64,000 nucleotides of DNA from Nematostella vectensis. Lineage: Eukaryota; Cnidaria; Anthozoa; Actiniaria; Edwardsiidae. How positions within the stretch are numbered: the first letter of the stretch is position 1; the number at the start of each line of letters is the position of its first letter. Both the position numbers and the translations under genes were made by a program. Below, piece by piece: positions 1 through 8,662 of this stretch. The stretch is from contig NC_064043.1 in the NCBI RefSeq assembly GCF_932526225.1, positions 3,745,001 through 3,809,000 on the forward strand, given 5' to 3'. The notes under the pieces are model-generated. The model did not search any database, was not told where the DNA came from, and saw only the letters and a program-made list of their open reading frames with translations.

Positions 1-145
1 TGGCGTCAAAGTTCAGACGTTGTATTAGCCGTATATTCAATGCAAATGCATGCAAAAGAAGATAAAACAATCGACTTGATTCATTTGCACGCATTTGCAT
101 TGAATACGGCTCATGGATAATACGACATTTCAACTTAGCCTAAGT
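1..145. mobile_element. Hairpin MITE-like element (family A, copy 1)
   Basis: An imperfect inverted repeat with a short loop. The left arm, about 15-55, contains AGCCGT and TTCAATGCAAATGC. The right arm, about 78-130, contains the complement GCATTTGCATTGAATACGGCT. A related hairpin with the same GTTCAGACG start lies at about 26780-26905, so this looks like a dispersed small foldback element. It has no coding capacity. Confidence 0.5.
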
Positions 146-471
146 CAAGAGACTATCATGGTCGCTATGCCTAAGTCAGAAAAATAGGGGATGGGGGGAG
201 GATGGTGGTGGTGGGGGGGGGGGGGGAGGGTGGGTGCTTGTCAAATATTACATGATTTAAAGAATAAGGGAACGCCTATCTTTAACGTATGCTCTCTCTT
301 TTTTTGAAATGTTTATAAAATGCCCTAATAACTGATTTCCCGGTGTTTATACGCGTGTGATATTTTCTTTGCGATTTAGCCGCAGGAGATATAAACTTAC
401 TTTGTCCCGTTCCATTTGCATCTATCTGCTTTTGCTATGAGCACGTTCTAATTTACGCACAAACATTTTAG

Positions 472-1044
472 ATGGTGTTTCGTTCAGAACTAAGTCGAGC
501 ATCCTCAAGTACAAATATGCGGTGACCGAGAGTACCATAGAGACAATAATCAACACAGGGTTTTCGACCTCGACGTGCGGTAGCGAGATTCTGCGCATAA
601 CAAGCAAAGACCTCGCGCTCAAGGACTACTACAGCCTAGCCCTCACCTCATCCGGGCAACTACTTTTTCAGTATCGTCTCTATGGCAGCGGATTCAACAC
701 AGTCATCCAAGCTCCCGTTGAAGGCCCTTTTTGCGACGGAAAACGTCATGACGTCATCGTCAGACGCGACGCCCGCAAGGTCTCATTTCAAGTGGACGGC
801 GGTGTTACGCAGAAACTTGAGAACGGGCGCATGTTAATAGTGACGTTTAGCAAGCCGGATGTGATTGTTCTAGGAGGTTCTGGAAAAAGAAAGTTCTACG
901 GATGCGTGTATAACGCGACGGTTGAGATGCAGTGGACTGGGATGAGCGCTACGACTGTTGATATCTTACAGTTACTTGACGCCCGCGATCCTATGGTCAG
1001 CAGTGAAGATGTTATCGTGGGTGGATGCGTCAAACCTTATGCAG
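472..1044 (+). CDS. LamG domain exon of a LamG/CUB extracellular protein
   Basis: The exon runs from an acceptor (ACATTTTAG) to a donor (GCAG then GTTGGT), both phase 1, and encodes about 191 residues of one laminin-G domain. It opens with DGVSFRTKSSILKY and ends with the typical YGCVYNATVEM and GGCVKPYAG, including the paired late cysteines. LamG domains are extracellular ligand-binding beta-sandwiches (sugars, laminin, receptors). All exons of this gene in the window are symmetric 1-1 exons carrying one domain each, the layout expected from exon shuffling. The gene begins left of the window, so the signal peptide is not seen. The joining of this exon to the CUB exons is inferred from strand, phase and order. 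Confidence 0.85.
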
Positions 1045-1119
1045 GTTGGTTGAGTTGAACTGGAGTAGAAGGGGGGTTCAGGGTAAGATAAGAACATCAC
1101 GCAATGGATAATTTTCAAC

Positions 1120-1420
1120 GTGACATGACATGGTCTAGGCGTGACATGGCCTGGTCTAGGCGTGACATGATCTGGTCTAGGCGTGACATAACCTGGCCTA
1201 GGCGTGACATGACTTAGCCTAGGCGTGACATGACATGCCCTATGCGTGACATGACCTGGTCTAGGCGTGACAGGACCTGCCCTAGGTGTGACATGACCTG
1301 CCCTAGGCGTGACATGACCTGGTCTAGGCGTGACATGACCTGGTCTAGGCGTAACATGACCTGGTTTAGGCGTGACAAGATCTAGCCTAGGCGTGACATA
1401 ACCTGGTCTAGGCGTGACAT
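1120..1420. repeat. 21-bp minisatellite (GTGACATGACCTGGTCTAGGC-type)
   Basis: About 14 tandem copies of a 21-bp unit carrying GTGACATGACCTGG followed by TCTAGGC, with scattered substitutions. It lies 75 bp inside the intron. Unlike several arrays further right, I see no exon sequence in the unit. Confidence 0.9.
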
Positions 1421-1550
1421 TTGTCGCTCCCAGGCTTCCACTATAAGGTCGAGCGGTAAGGCAGCCACCGCTCGCCGCCCTCCCGTCGACATTTGTTCGT
1501 CGCTCTTTTGGGTTCTTGTCGGTGTGAAGCCTCTTGGACTCTGGATAGAT

Positions 1551-1759
1551 TTGTATCGCCGCTTAATGTAACAACTGCCGCTTAATATGACACTAACGCT
1601 TAATGTAACAAAAATCGCCGCTTAATGTAACACTAACGCTTAATGTAACAAAAATCGCCGCTTAATGTAACACTAACGCTTAATGTAACAAAAATCGCCG
1701 CTTAATGTAACACTTAGTGTTACATTAAGCGGCAGTTGTTACATTAAGCGGTGATACAA
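1551..1759. mobile_element. Foldback/MITE element with internal repeats
   Basis: Starts TTGTATCGCCGCTTAATG and ends in its near-perfect inverse (CATTAAGCGGTGATACAA). The inner part is tandem copies of a unit containing GCTTAATGTAACA. The element is flanked by GAT on both sides (1548-1550 and 1760-1762), a possible 3-bp target duplication as used by Harbinger-type elements. No coding capacity. Confidence 0.6.
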
Positions 1760-2235
1760 GATTCGTGGGACTACATGAATTGAAAATGATAATCAAATAT
1801 CAATAACTTTGTGAGTTGTAACTTAGCGTTATGAGGGATGTATTCTTTAGGACGTTGATTCTATGATTTCTTCTTTTTTATATTTTTTTATTTATATGAG
1901 CGTTTGCCTCGAAAGCACAGTGTGCTTATCTTACATCCATACATTTGTAGTGTACAGATGCGTACTAACTCTTGGCAGTTGGGACTTGTTGGGCTATGAA
2001 TCTTCCAGACTTCTTGCAAATGTTCTTAGATCCTATTATTTACCAGGGCCCCGGCACTACCCAAAGAAATTCTATTGCTCGCAATTTTTAGGTAGTGCTG
2101 GAGCGAATTGCGGCTGAGCGATATATTTTTTCCTGCTTCTGCTCGCATGTTTCGCCAGTGCTCAAGCACTATTCGTCGCCCTTCAAAACCTTAGTATAAC
2201 TCAAATAAAAGGTATTTGTAATTGTTGTCCTACAG

Positions 2236-2607
2236 AATGCCTTCCCTTGAGATCTCATCTCACACTATCTGATGGTAACGGATCCATAGCGAGCCCACAT
2301 ATCAACCAGCGGTTCAACAACCTAAGCGCATGCGTTTGGGTTATAGAAGTCCCACAAGGGTATCGCGTCAAACTGCGAATGAGATTCATGCGCGTAAACG
2401 ATTCAAGCCTGTGTACAAGCCGGTACGTGGAAGTTCTAGAGGGGAAAGAAGGAGAAGCGTCAGTTATCAGTAGATATTGCAGCGTTCGGTTTATCCCACA
2501 TGAACCTATCTACTCTACTGGACCACATCTTACCGTTAGGTTGCAAACCGAGGACAGCGAGGCTCTGGTGTTCACGGCGTCTTATTCTACGGCGTCTCTA
2601 AGTGAAG
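2236..2607 (+). CDS. CUB domain exon 1
   Basis: The acceptor TCCTACAG is followed by AA-TGC (CLPLRSHLTLSDG). It ends at AGTGAAG before GTGAGTGT, again phase 1 to phase 1. The 124 residues are a CUB domain: GSIASPHINQRF, CVWVIEVPQG, the YVEVLEG and RYC segments, and TASYST at the end. CUB domains are extracellular protein-interaction modules. Open reading continues past the donor to 2831, but that tail has no CUB features and is most likely intron. Confidence 0.85.
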
Positions 2608-3074
2608 GTGAGTGTCATCTCAAAACTATGGAGCCTGATAAGAGACTGATATACTTTGCAAACCTTCTATTTGCACATGACCCGCACAAACAACGCCAGG
2701 CCCACATCGCAGACACAGCTACACTCGGTTTACCACCAGACAAAGGAACTGCTGGCGAGCTGCTTCGCCAAGCATCGCCAACAGTAATGGGCGATCAATG
2801 CTTTGACGGTACTGACGCTGCTGGCACGTGATGTTATACTTGTTATTTTTGTTTTGTATTTAGTGGGTGGGTCTATGATTTTTTGAACTGCTTCTACTTA
2901 CATAGCCTTGAAATGTTGTTATTCATAGAGAGGGTAGCCTATCTGCCGCCCTAAATTATCTGGCTTTTACTTGATCAAATCGCGGGCCTTGAAGACGGTA
3001 GCTTATATGTTCAAATTACTTGGCTTTTACGCGATCAAATCTCGTACTAACTAACATGTTTTTATTTTCACTAG

Positions 3075-3446
3075 GCCCATGTCCCGCGCAGGCCGATTTG
3101 ACGAGCGCGCATGGGACCTTCTCATCCCCAGACTTCCCATACTCTTACGGCACAAATCGCGCATGCTCTTGGATCATCACAGTACCATCTGACAAGCATA
3201 TACTCATCACCTTCCGTCCTGACGACTTCAGCATCGCGGGTTGCCATGGTAACTGTATGTGTGATTACCTTGAGTTGCGCGAGGTGGATGACGGGAGGAG
3301 GAATGCCTATGGGAGGTACTGCGGAGACATTGCCCCTTCGCCTATTTACTATCCAGGCCACAAAGTTTCGCTGGGATTCTACAGCAATGGGGTAGAGAGC
3401 CGTAAAGGGTTTAATGCCACTTATGAGGCTATCGAACCAATCACAG
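3075..3446 (+). CDS. CUB domain exon 2
   Basis: The acceptor TTTTCACTAG is followed by GC-CCA-TGT; it ends TCACAG before GTACTGG. The exon is exactly 372 nt, the same as the preceding CUB exon. The domain shows GTFSSPDFPYSYG, ACSWIITVP, CDYLELREV, GRYCGD, LGFYSNGV and GFNATYEA, a textbook CUB with four cysteines and the acidic positions of calcium-binding CUBs (DYLELR, YSNGVESRKG). It is in phase with the first and third CUB exons. Confidence 0.9.
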
Positions 3447-3982
3447 GTACTGGAGATGATACATATCAATATAAAAGGGAGGGATGTATGGAGAGGAGGA
3501 AGGTTGGGGGAGGGAGGGGGGGGAGGGGAAAGCGATGGGGTGAGGCATAACGCTATACACGCCGGAAACACTTCTCTGTCTTTATGAGTTTAACGTCAAA
3601 CTTTAGCGGGCTGAAAACACGTAACATCTTGTTTTATTTCTACACAATAGCCATATTTTCATTAAAATATTTAACCAACTCCTGTAATCGATTTTACTAA
3701 TACCCCTCCCTCCCTCCCCCCCCCCCACACAAACCACATCCCTGTGCTAACAAGAGTAAGAATGAATTATAGATAACCTGGGATAACCTGGTGTTATCCC
3801 TCCCGCGATGCTTTTCGTTCTTGCTGCGTTTGATTTGTTGCCGCAATGGGTACATTACTTTCCCGTCATACCTTGCGTCCCTGCTGCCTGTGATATGAGT
3901 GACAGATGCGTCCTCAGTGTGGGATCTGCTCTTTATGTTAAATCTTCATTGTGTGCTGACTTCACCTCTTGCTATCTTTTAG

Positions 3983-4366
3983 ATCAATGCCCTGAGCACA
4001 AAGTACTTGCGGCCACTGGTGGAGTTATTCGCAGTCCACGATTTCCCCTACCCTTTCCCGGACAGATGGACTGCCTGTGGGAAATCCGTGGAGACCCAGG
4101 CTCCCGCGTCGAATTCATGTTCAGCGACCCCCTTTATCTTGATATGGCTTGTACTGACTATATTGAGCTTTCTGATGGCAAGGACAAAGATTCGCGAACC
4201 TTTGTGAAGAAATATTGCATTTCGGATGACATTCCACCTCCTTTTGTATCCAAGAACCACAAGTTGTTTGTTCGATTCGTGTCTGATCGATACCGGGTTC
4301 TGACGGGACAAATGGCAGGGTTCGTGGCGACCTATGTTATACGGAGACCTGCCAAGGCTAAGGAAA
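3983..4366 (+). CDS. CUB domain exon 3
   Basis: The acceptor CTATCTTTTAG is followed by AT-CAA-TGC; it ends GCTAAGGAA-A before GTAAGTATG. The 128 residues form the third CUB domain (GGVIRSPRFPLPFPG, CLWEIRGDPG, CTDYIELSDG, KYCISDD, VRFVSDRY, GFVATYVI) followed by a basic linker RRPAKAKE. Symmetric phase 1 exon. The linker suggests that only a short tail follows. Confidence 0.9.
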
Positions 4367-4810
4367 GTAAGTATGAAATAAGATTTGATTACTATTGTTG
4401 TTATCGTTGTTTGATGTTTCACTATACATAAAAAATTGTAACGATTAAAAAAAAAAAAAATTGCACCCTCGCCATATGTCAATAAGCGAATTCCTTCTCT
4501 AGTTTTATGGGCTTTTTACATCCTGGCTTTCTTTCTCTTGTTTCAGAGCTTTTTTAAATCCTCTCTTTCTTTCTCTAGTTCAGGTGCTTTCTAAATCCTT
4601 GCTTTCTTTCTCTTGTTTCAGGGGCCTTTTACATCCTCGCTTTCTTTCTCTAGTTCAGGGGCTTTTTAAATCCTCGCTTTCTTTCTCTAGCTTAAGGGGC
4701 TTTTTACATACTCGATTTCTTTTCCTAGTTTCAGGGGCTTTTTACACCGTAGCTTTCTTTCTCTAGTGTCAGGGACTTTCAACATCCTCGCTTTCTTTTT
4801 CTAGTTTCAG
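4367..4810 (+). repeat. Pyrimidine-rich tandem array before the last exon
   Basis: From about 4497 to 4810 there are about eight diverged copies of a ~38-bp unit built from CTTTCTTTCTCTAG, TTTCAGGGGC and TTTTTACATCCTCG. Each copy is a polypyrimidine tract plus one or two AG acceptor-like dinucleotides and the first bases (GGGC) of the candidate last exon. It therefore reads as a repeated 3' splice-site region. Confidence 0.7.
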
Positions 4811-4887
4811 GGGCGATGCTTCGCTCGAGGACTCCGCTAATGACAGCATCTTTTATTATGTTTTCAATTCTAGCAAGTGAAACTTAA
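4811..4887 (+). CDS. Candidate C-terminal exon of the LamG/CUB gene
   Basis: After TTTCTAGTTTCAG the frame required by the preceding donor (two bases, then GCG-ATG) stays open for 24 codons and stops at TAA 4885-4887. The tail has a hydrophobic stretch (TASFIMFSIL) that could be a GPI or tail signal. A poly(A) signal AATAAA follows at 5157-5162. Support is phase and position only. The exon lies between two tandem arrays, and another acceptor or a more distal exon is possible. Confidence 0.35.
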
Positions 4888-5060
4888 CCATCTTTTATTA
4901 TGTTCTCAATACTTGCAGTGAAACTTAGAACCATCTTTTATTATGTTCTCAATTCCTGCACGTGAAACTTTACCATCTCTTTTTATGTTCTCAATACTTA
5001 AAAGTGAAACTTAACCATCATTTATTATGTTCTCTCTCGCAAGTGAAACTTGATATTTAA
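4846..5060. repeat. ~43-bp tandem array copying the candidate 3' end
   Basis: Five copies of a unit with CATCTTTTATTATGTTCTCA and GCAAGTGAAACTTAAC. The first copy contains the stop codon of the candidate last exon, so the 3' end of the gene itself is the repeat unit. Confidence 0.75.
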
Positions 5061-5156
5061 TTGTTATCATTTTTCAGACATTACAACAGCTCAATTTTAT
5101 AACTTTGTTATACTTCATGGCAGTAATGATAGGCTGAATTTTTGCTAAATTTTTTA

Positions 5157-5162
5157 AATAAA
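5157..5162 (+). terminator. Poly(A) signal AATAAA
   Basis: Canonical hexamer 270 bp after the candidate stop of the plus-strand LamG/CUB gene and 170 bp before the convergent PLAT gene ends. Confidence 0.45.
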
Positions 5163-5329
5163 AGGATTTTCTTTGCGTTTTTCTTCCTGTGCTTCTTCTC
5201 TATGAGCATGATTTGCTAAATCACTTCAACCTGCAAGGAAAAAATGTAAGGAGACTTATAAATGGAAAGCTAGGGCTAGGTTAATGACAAATTGCCATAC
5301 AATCGTAATAACCATCGTCTTCGGCGATC

Positions 5330-7577
5330 CTAAGCCGTTTTCAGGTTTTGGCAACCGCCAAAATCTTGAGAATATATAGTTGGTGTAATTGGTGTAATTA
5401 GTATAGGTGTAAACCGTTATATTTCCGTATGTCTTTAATTGAGATTCTTGAGGTTGTTAAGTCTTTTAGTTGAGGAGAGGGGAGAGTAGGGGGGGAGGGG
5501 CAAGATATCTATAGGTGTTAACTTAAGCGAATGTTTTTTTCTCTTACCATAACTTTCAATCCAGCGATCAGCGGGTATCCACTGATTGAAATGGAACTTA
5601 AAAAACAACGGACTTGTCCCTTTGACTGAAATCTGTTAACAAATCAATGATAGTGGCGTGAAAGTTGGAAATGATGGTGAAATGATTATTGTGGCGATTA
5701 CTAATAAAGGAAATGCTTGTGATTATCATCATCATCATTATCATCATCACCGTTATCATCATCACCATTATCATCGCTAGCATCATCGTTATCAATCATC
5801 ATCACCATCATCATCATCATCGTCGTCGTCGTCGTCATCATCATCGTTATCATCTTCATCGTCGTTATAATCATCGTCATCATCGTCGTTCATCAACATG
5901 CCGGATGATGAACTTGTTCGTGATTATGATGGTAATCGTATATAATGATAGGGATGATATAAAACTCGATTACAGCACTCTATGATCTAAAAGCAATCTC
6001 TTTACCTCCTCGAGTTTCCAGTTGCCAAACATGCTATCACTTCTTTTGACAGCCACTTTTCGGATAGAGCTTCCTACGTATTTACCCACAAACCTGAACT
6101 CATCTGTACTGAAAATGTAGGGAACTATATGAAATCCACGTATAAATAAAGCAAGAATATAAAAAATCATATAAGAAATCTGCAAGCTAAAAGAGTTGTC
6201 ATAGTCAAACGATGTCCAATATCCGGGCAGTCAGGCATAGAAATAGAAGATAAAATAAGATATGAAGCTATGGATTCGTTTGACGAGATGACCTTACCCT
6301 CACATTGTCTACGCCAGTATGCTATTGACAGAGTAGCATAAGAAGAACTTATTTCGTTACCAACTTTAGGAAAATAAGCATACTTACGCTCCTTTCTCGA
6401 AGTCGTTACCGTCGCTGTTGAGCTCTATTTCTCCAGTGTCACCGAGGTCACCGTAGATCCTCAGAAACACGTGACTATCTGTCCCAGCGAATATCTCATC
6501 GGCCGTGACCACCTTGACAGTGTAGAGGACTGGGAACAAATATGAAGTCGCCTTGATTCCCGTTTAGAAACCTCTTCCCCAGGCTCTCGGTCAGCTCTAC
6601 TAAAAGTGGCGCAGCCTAGAGACGCACCTGGGGACAAGACTACCTGCAAAGCTTTTGGCGGTCACCTGACTACAGCTTATATCTCCAATAGTGGATCTAG
6701 GGGGATGGTTTAGGGGGTTTAACCCCTCCCCCCCCTTTGGGCTGTCAGAAAGCCATATGTAACAAAAAAATTACCCCTCCCCCTTTGTCACTGAGCCAAA
6801 CCCCCCTTTAGCGAAATCTAATAAGCTAGATCCGCCCCTGATCTCCAGGTTTGTTTGACAAACTCTGATGTTATTTTAGAGTATACGTAAAAGGCCAAGT
6901 CATAAATATTTCTCATTTTTTTATTATTTTTTTATTTTTTTTTTATCTTTTGCACGACACGGGTTCTACTTTTAGAACATGCTGGCAGTACACAAACCAA
7001 ATCTCACTGGCAGAAGTCTAGTCTGGTATGTATTTATGTTTAAAAGGGGTTTTATGGAAGAAAATAAAATAGGAGTTCATGGTAGGTGCTGATTCAGTAA
7101 CGCTAACTTTAGGAAAATTCGTTATCTTCACATTGGATGAGCACTGCAGCTGTCGTACAATCACGTTTTGCATTTTTACATCGCGTAAATTATAACAAGC
7201 TCTGCGTGTTTTCTATCATCAGTGTCCTTCTTTGCAAGAACACTCCTCCCTTTCGCATCTTTTCAACAAAAGGTAAAGAACTACGAAATTCTATTCCTCC
7301 CTTTCGCATCTTTTCAACAAAAGGTAAAGAACTACGAAATTCTATTTCTACCTTTCCCATTTAATCAACAGTAAGAGCAACGTAAAGAGCTACGCCATAA
7401 TATTCTCTCTTCTTTTCCATCTATTTAACCGAAGGTAAATAACTACGTAATTTTATTTCTCCCTTTCCCATCTATTTGACAGTACGTAAAGAACTCACCA
7501 GTGTTTGTTGCTGGATAGGCCTCGTGAATAAATCCGCCCACGCAAAGCAGCACGAAGAACCAGGTTAATAAACCCAT
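5330..7577 (-). CDS. Small secreted PLAT-domain protein, five exons
   Basis: Minus-strand exons at 7499-7577, 6388-6529, 6006-6108, 5548-5632 and, less surely, 5330-5364 sum to 444 nt (147 aa) with every junction in phase. Exon 1 is a signal peptide (MGLLTWFFVLLCVGGFIHEA). The rest is one complete PLAT/LH2 beta-sandwich: YTVKVVTADEIFAGTDSHV, LRIYGDLGDTG, FRFVGKYVG, SIRKVAVKRSD, NWKLEEISVKG and FKFHFNQWIPADRWIESY. PLAT domains bind lipids, proteins or calcium at membranes. Single-PLAT secreted proteins are known from animals, corals included. The last exon (FGGCQNLKTA, then stop) rests on phase and an acceptor TTCTCAAG; an alternative end is possible. It is convergent with the LamG/CUB gene. 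Intron 1 contains a MITE and a tandem array. Confidence 0.85.
5712..5895. repeat. (ATC/GTC)n microsatellite
   Basis: Long run of CAT/CGT/TAT triplets inside intron 3 of the PLAT gene. Any reading frame across it gives low-complexity His, Met or Ile runs, which I do not accept as protein. Confidence 0.9.
6686..6840. mobile_element. CAG...CTG MITE, 5-bp target duplication ATCTC
   Basis: Starts CAATAGTGGATCTAG and ends CTAGATCCGCCCCTG, inverted termini with three mismatches. It is flanked exactly by ATCTC at 6681-6685 and 6841-6845. Inside intron 1 of the PLAT gene. Its terminus matches the element at 51698-51959 (CAGGGGCGGATCC). Confidence 0.75.
7232..7498. repeat. ~48-bp tandem array abutting PLAT exon 1 donor
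   Basis: About five diverged copies of a unit with TCCCTTTCGCATCTTTTCAA and AGGTAAAGAACTACG. On the minus strand it begins at the intron side of the exon 1 donor: GTGAGTTCTTTAC of the donor matches the AGTTCTTTACC of each unit. Confidence 0.7.
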
Positions 7578-8220
7578 CTCGGCAACACGCTTCGCTTGGG
7601 GGCAACGCAGTTTCGTAAGCTGGTTTTTGCCTTATGGTCTTACTATTTACATATTCGTGGTGATTGATGAAGGTTCCTCATAGACGGATGCTTAACCATA
7701 GCAACAGAAGCACAGTTAGCTGATCCTATCAATCAACCAATGTATCACTTAATGGGTTTCTTGAAGAAAAAGTGGTAACCTGATCGCTCCTGAAATTGGT
7801 AAAGTGTTCGTAGCATAGCGTAATCCGATCACCCGTAAAAAGGCACCTGTCGAATGCCTTCCACAGCCACCCCAATACAGGGTGGGAGGAGGGGTATTTA
7901 AAAATAAGTCCCACCTCTCTAAGCCACTTCCCTTCTTTCAGAAGTAGAGCACACTGGTTTTTCTTTAGTATAAAGACAAATCCCAAAAGCTCCAAAAACA
8001 TTAAAAATTCATTATTTGAAAATAAGCCCCCTACCTCCCCTCCCTTATTTTCGTGGAAAACAAATAAAGATAGGGGGCTTGTTAGCTTGCGCTGCATGTT
8101 CTATAACCAATGCTAGGCTATGGCTGAGCCTCTATAACCAAGACTAGGCTATGGTTTAATACAGCTTAAAGGCACCCTTCTCTCAAAGATTCAATAATAA
8201 CAGCGATATCATCTTTGCGA
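7578..8220. other. Interval between PLAT and CAPN15 genes
   Basis: Both flanking genes are on the minus strand, so this should contain the PLAT promoter and the end of CAPN15. I see a TTTATT (minus AATAAA) at 8221-8226 that could end CAPN15 transcripts. An open stretch at 7729-8097 has no recognisable domain. Nothing else is supported. Confidence 0.4.
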
Positions 8221-8382
8221 TTTATTGGTTGATTGTTTTATCATTTTCTCACGATGACAAAAATCATGAAAGAAATCTTTAAAACCTTGTCTCGCTTAGA
8301 AACAACTAATCAACAATAACGAGAACACAAAACGGTTCGGCTAGCGCCACAAGTCCCATGACTAAAGTGAAATCACACCACT

Positions 8383-8662
8383 TAGCATGTGACGTCATAA
8401 CGGTCTTCCGCAGTGGCCGAGGGAGTAAAATCGCATCACATGACAACATGTGACGTTAGAGTGGTTTTGCGACGTTTAGCCCCATGGCTTGCTGAGCGAG
8501 TAAGATCGCATCACGTGGCATGTGGCGTCAGAGTGGTCTTGCGACGTTTAGCCCCATGGCTTGCTGAGCGAGTAAGATCGCATCACGTGGCATGTGACGT
8601 CAGAGTGGTCTTGCGCCGTGCAGCCCCATGGCTTGCTGCGCGAGTGGGGGTTGGTGATGAGC
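8383..8662. repeat. 72-bp array repeating the 3' end of CAPN15
   Basis: Copies start at 8447, 8519 and 8591 (exact 72-bp spacing), plus a degenerate one near 8383. The 8591 copy is the real end of CAPN15: it covers the last codons ([12 protein letters not shown]) and the stop. The other copies repeat the same coding end downstream of the stop with CATGTGACGTCAGAGTGG and CCCCATGGCTTGCTG. Confidence 0.85.

Larger units (their letters stand above)
1045..2235 (+). other. Intron between LamG and first CUB exon
   Basis: Holds the 21-bp minisatellite at 1120-1420 and the foldback element at 1551-1759. No coding exon is supported. An open stretch at 1863-2117 has no recognisable domain and was not accepted. 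Confidence 0.6.

Noticed and set aside
2608-2831. Open reading past CUB exon 1
   Set aside because: Follows a good donor (GTGAGTGT) at the phase shared by all exons of the gene; the extra sequence has no CUB features.
3239-3253. X-box-like GTTGCCATGGTAAC
   Set aside because: Inside the second CUB exon, encoding GCHGNC; most likely coincidental.
5689-5985. His/Ile-rich open frame
   Set aside because: Simple triplet repeat inside a PLAT gene intron.
7729-8097. 122-codon minus-strand frame
   Set aside because: No recognisable domain, low-complexity lysine/leucine content, lies between two genes; probably repeat remnant.
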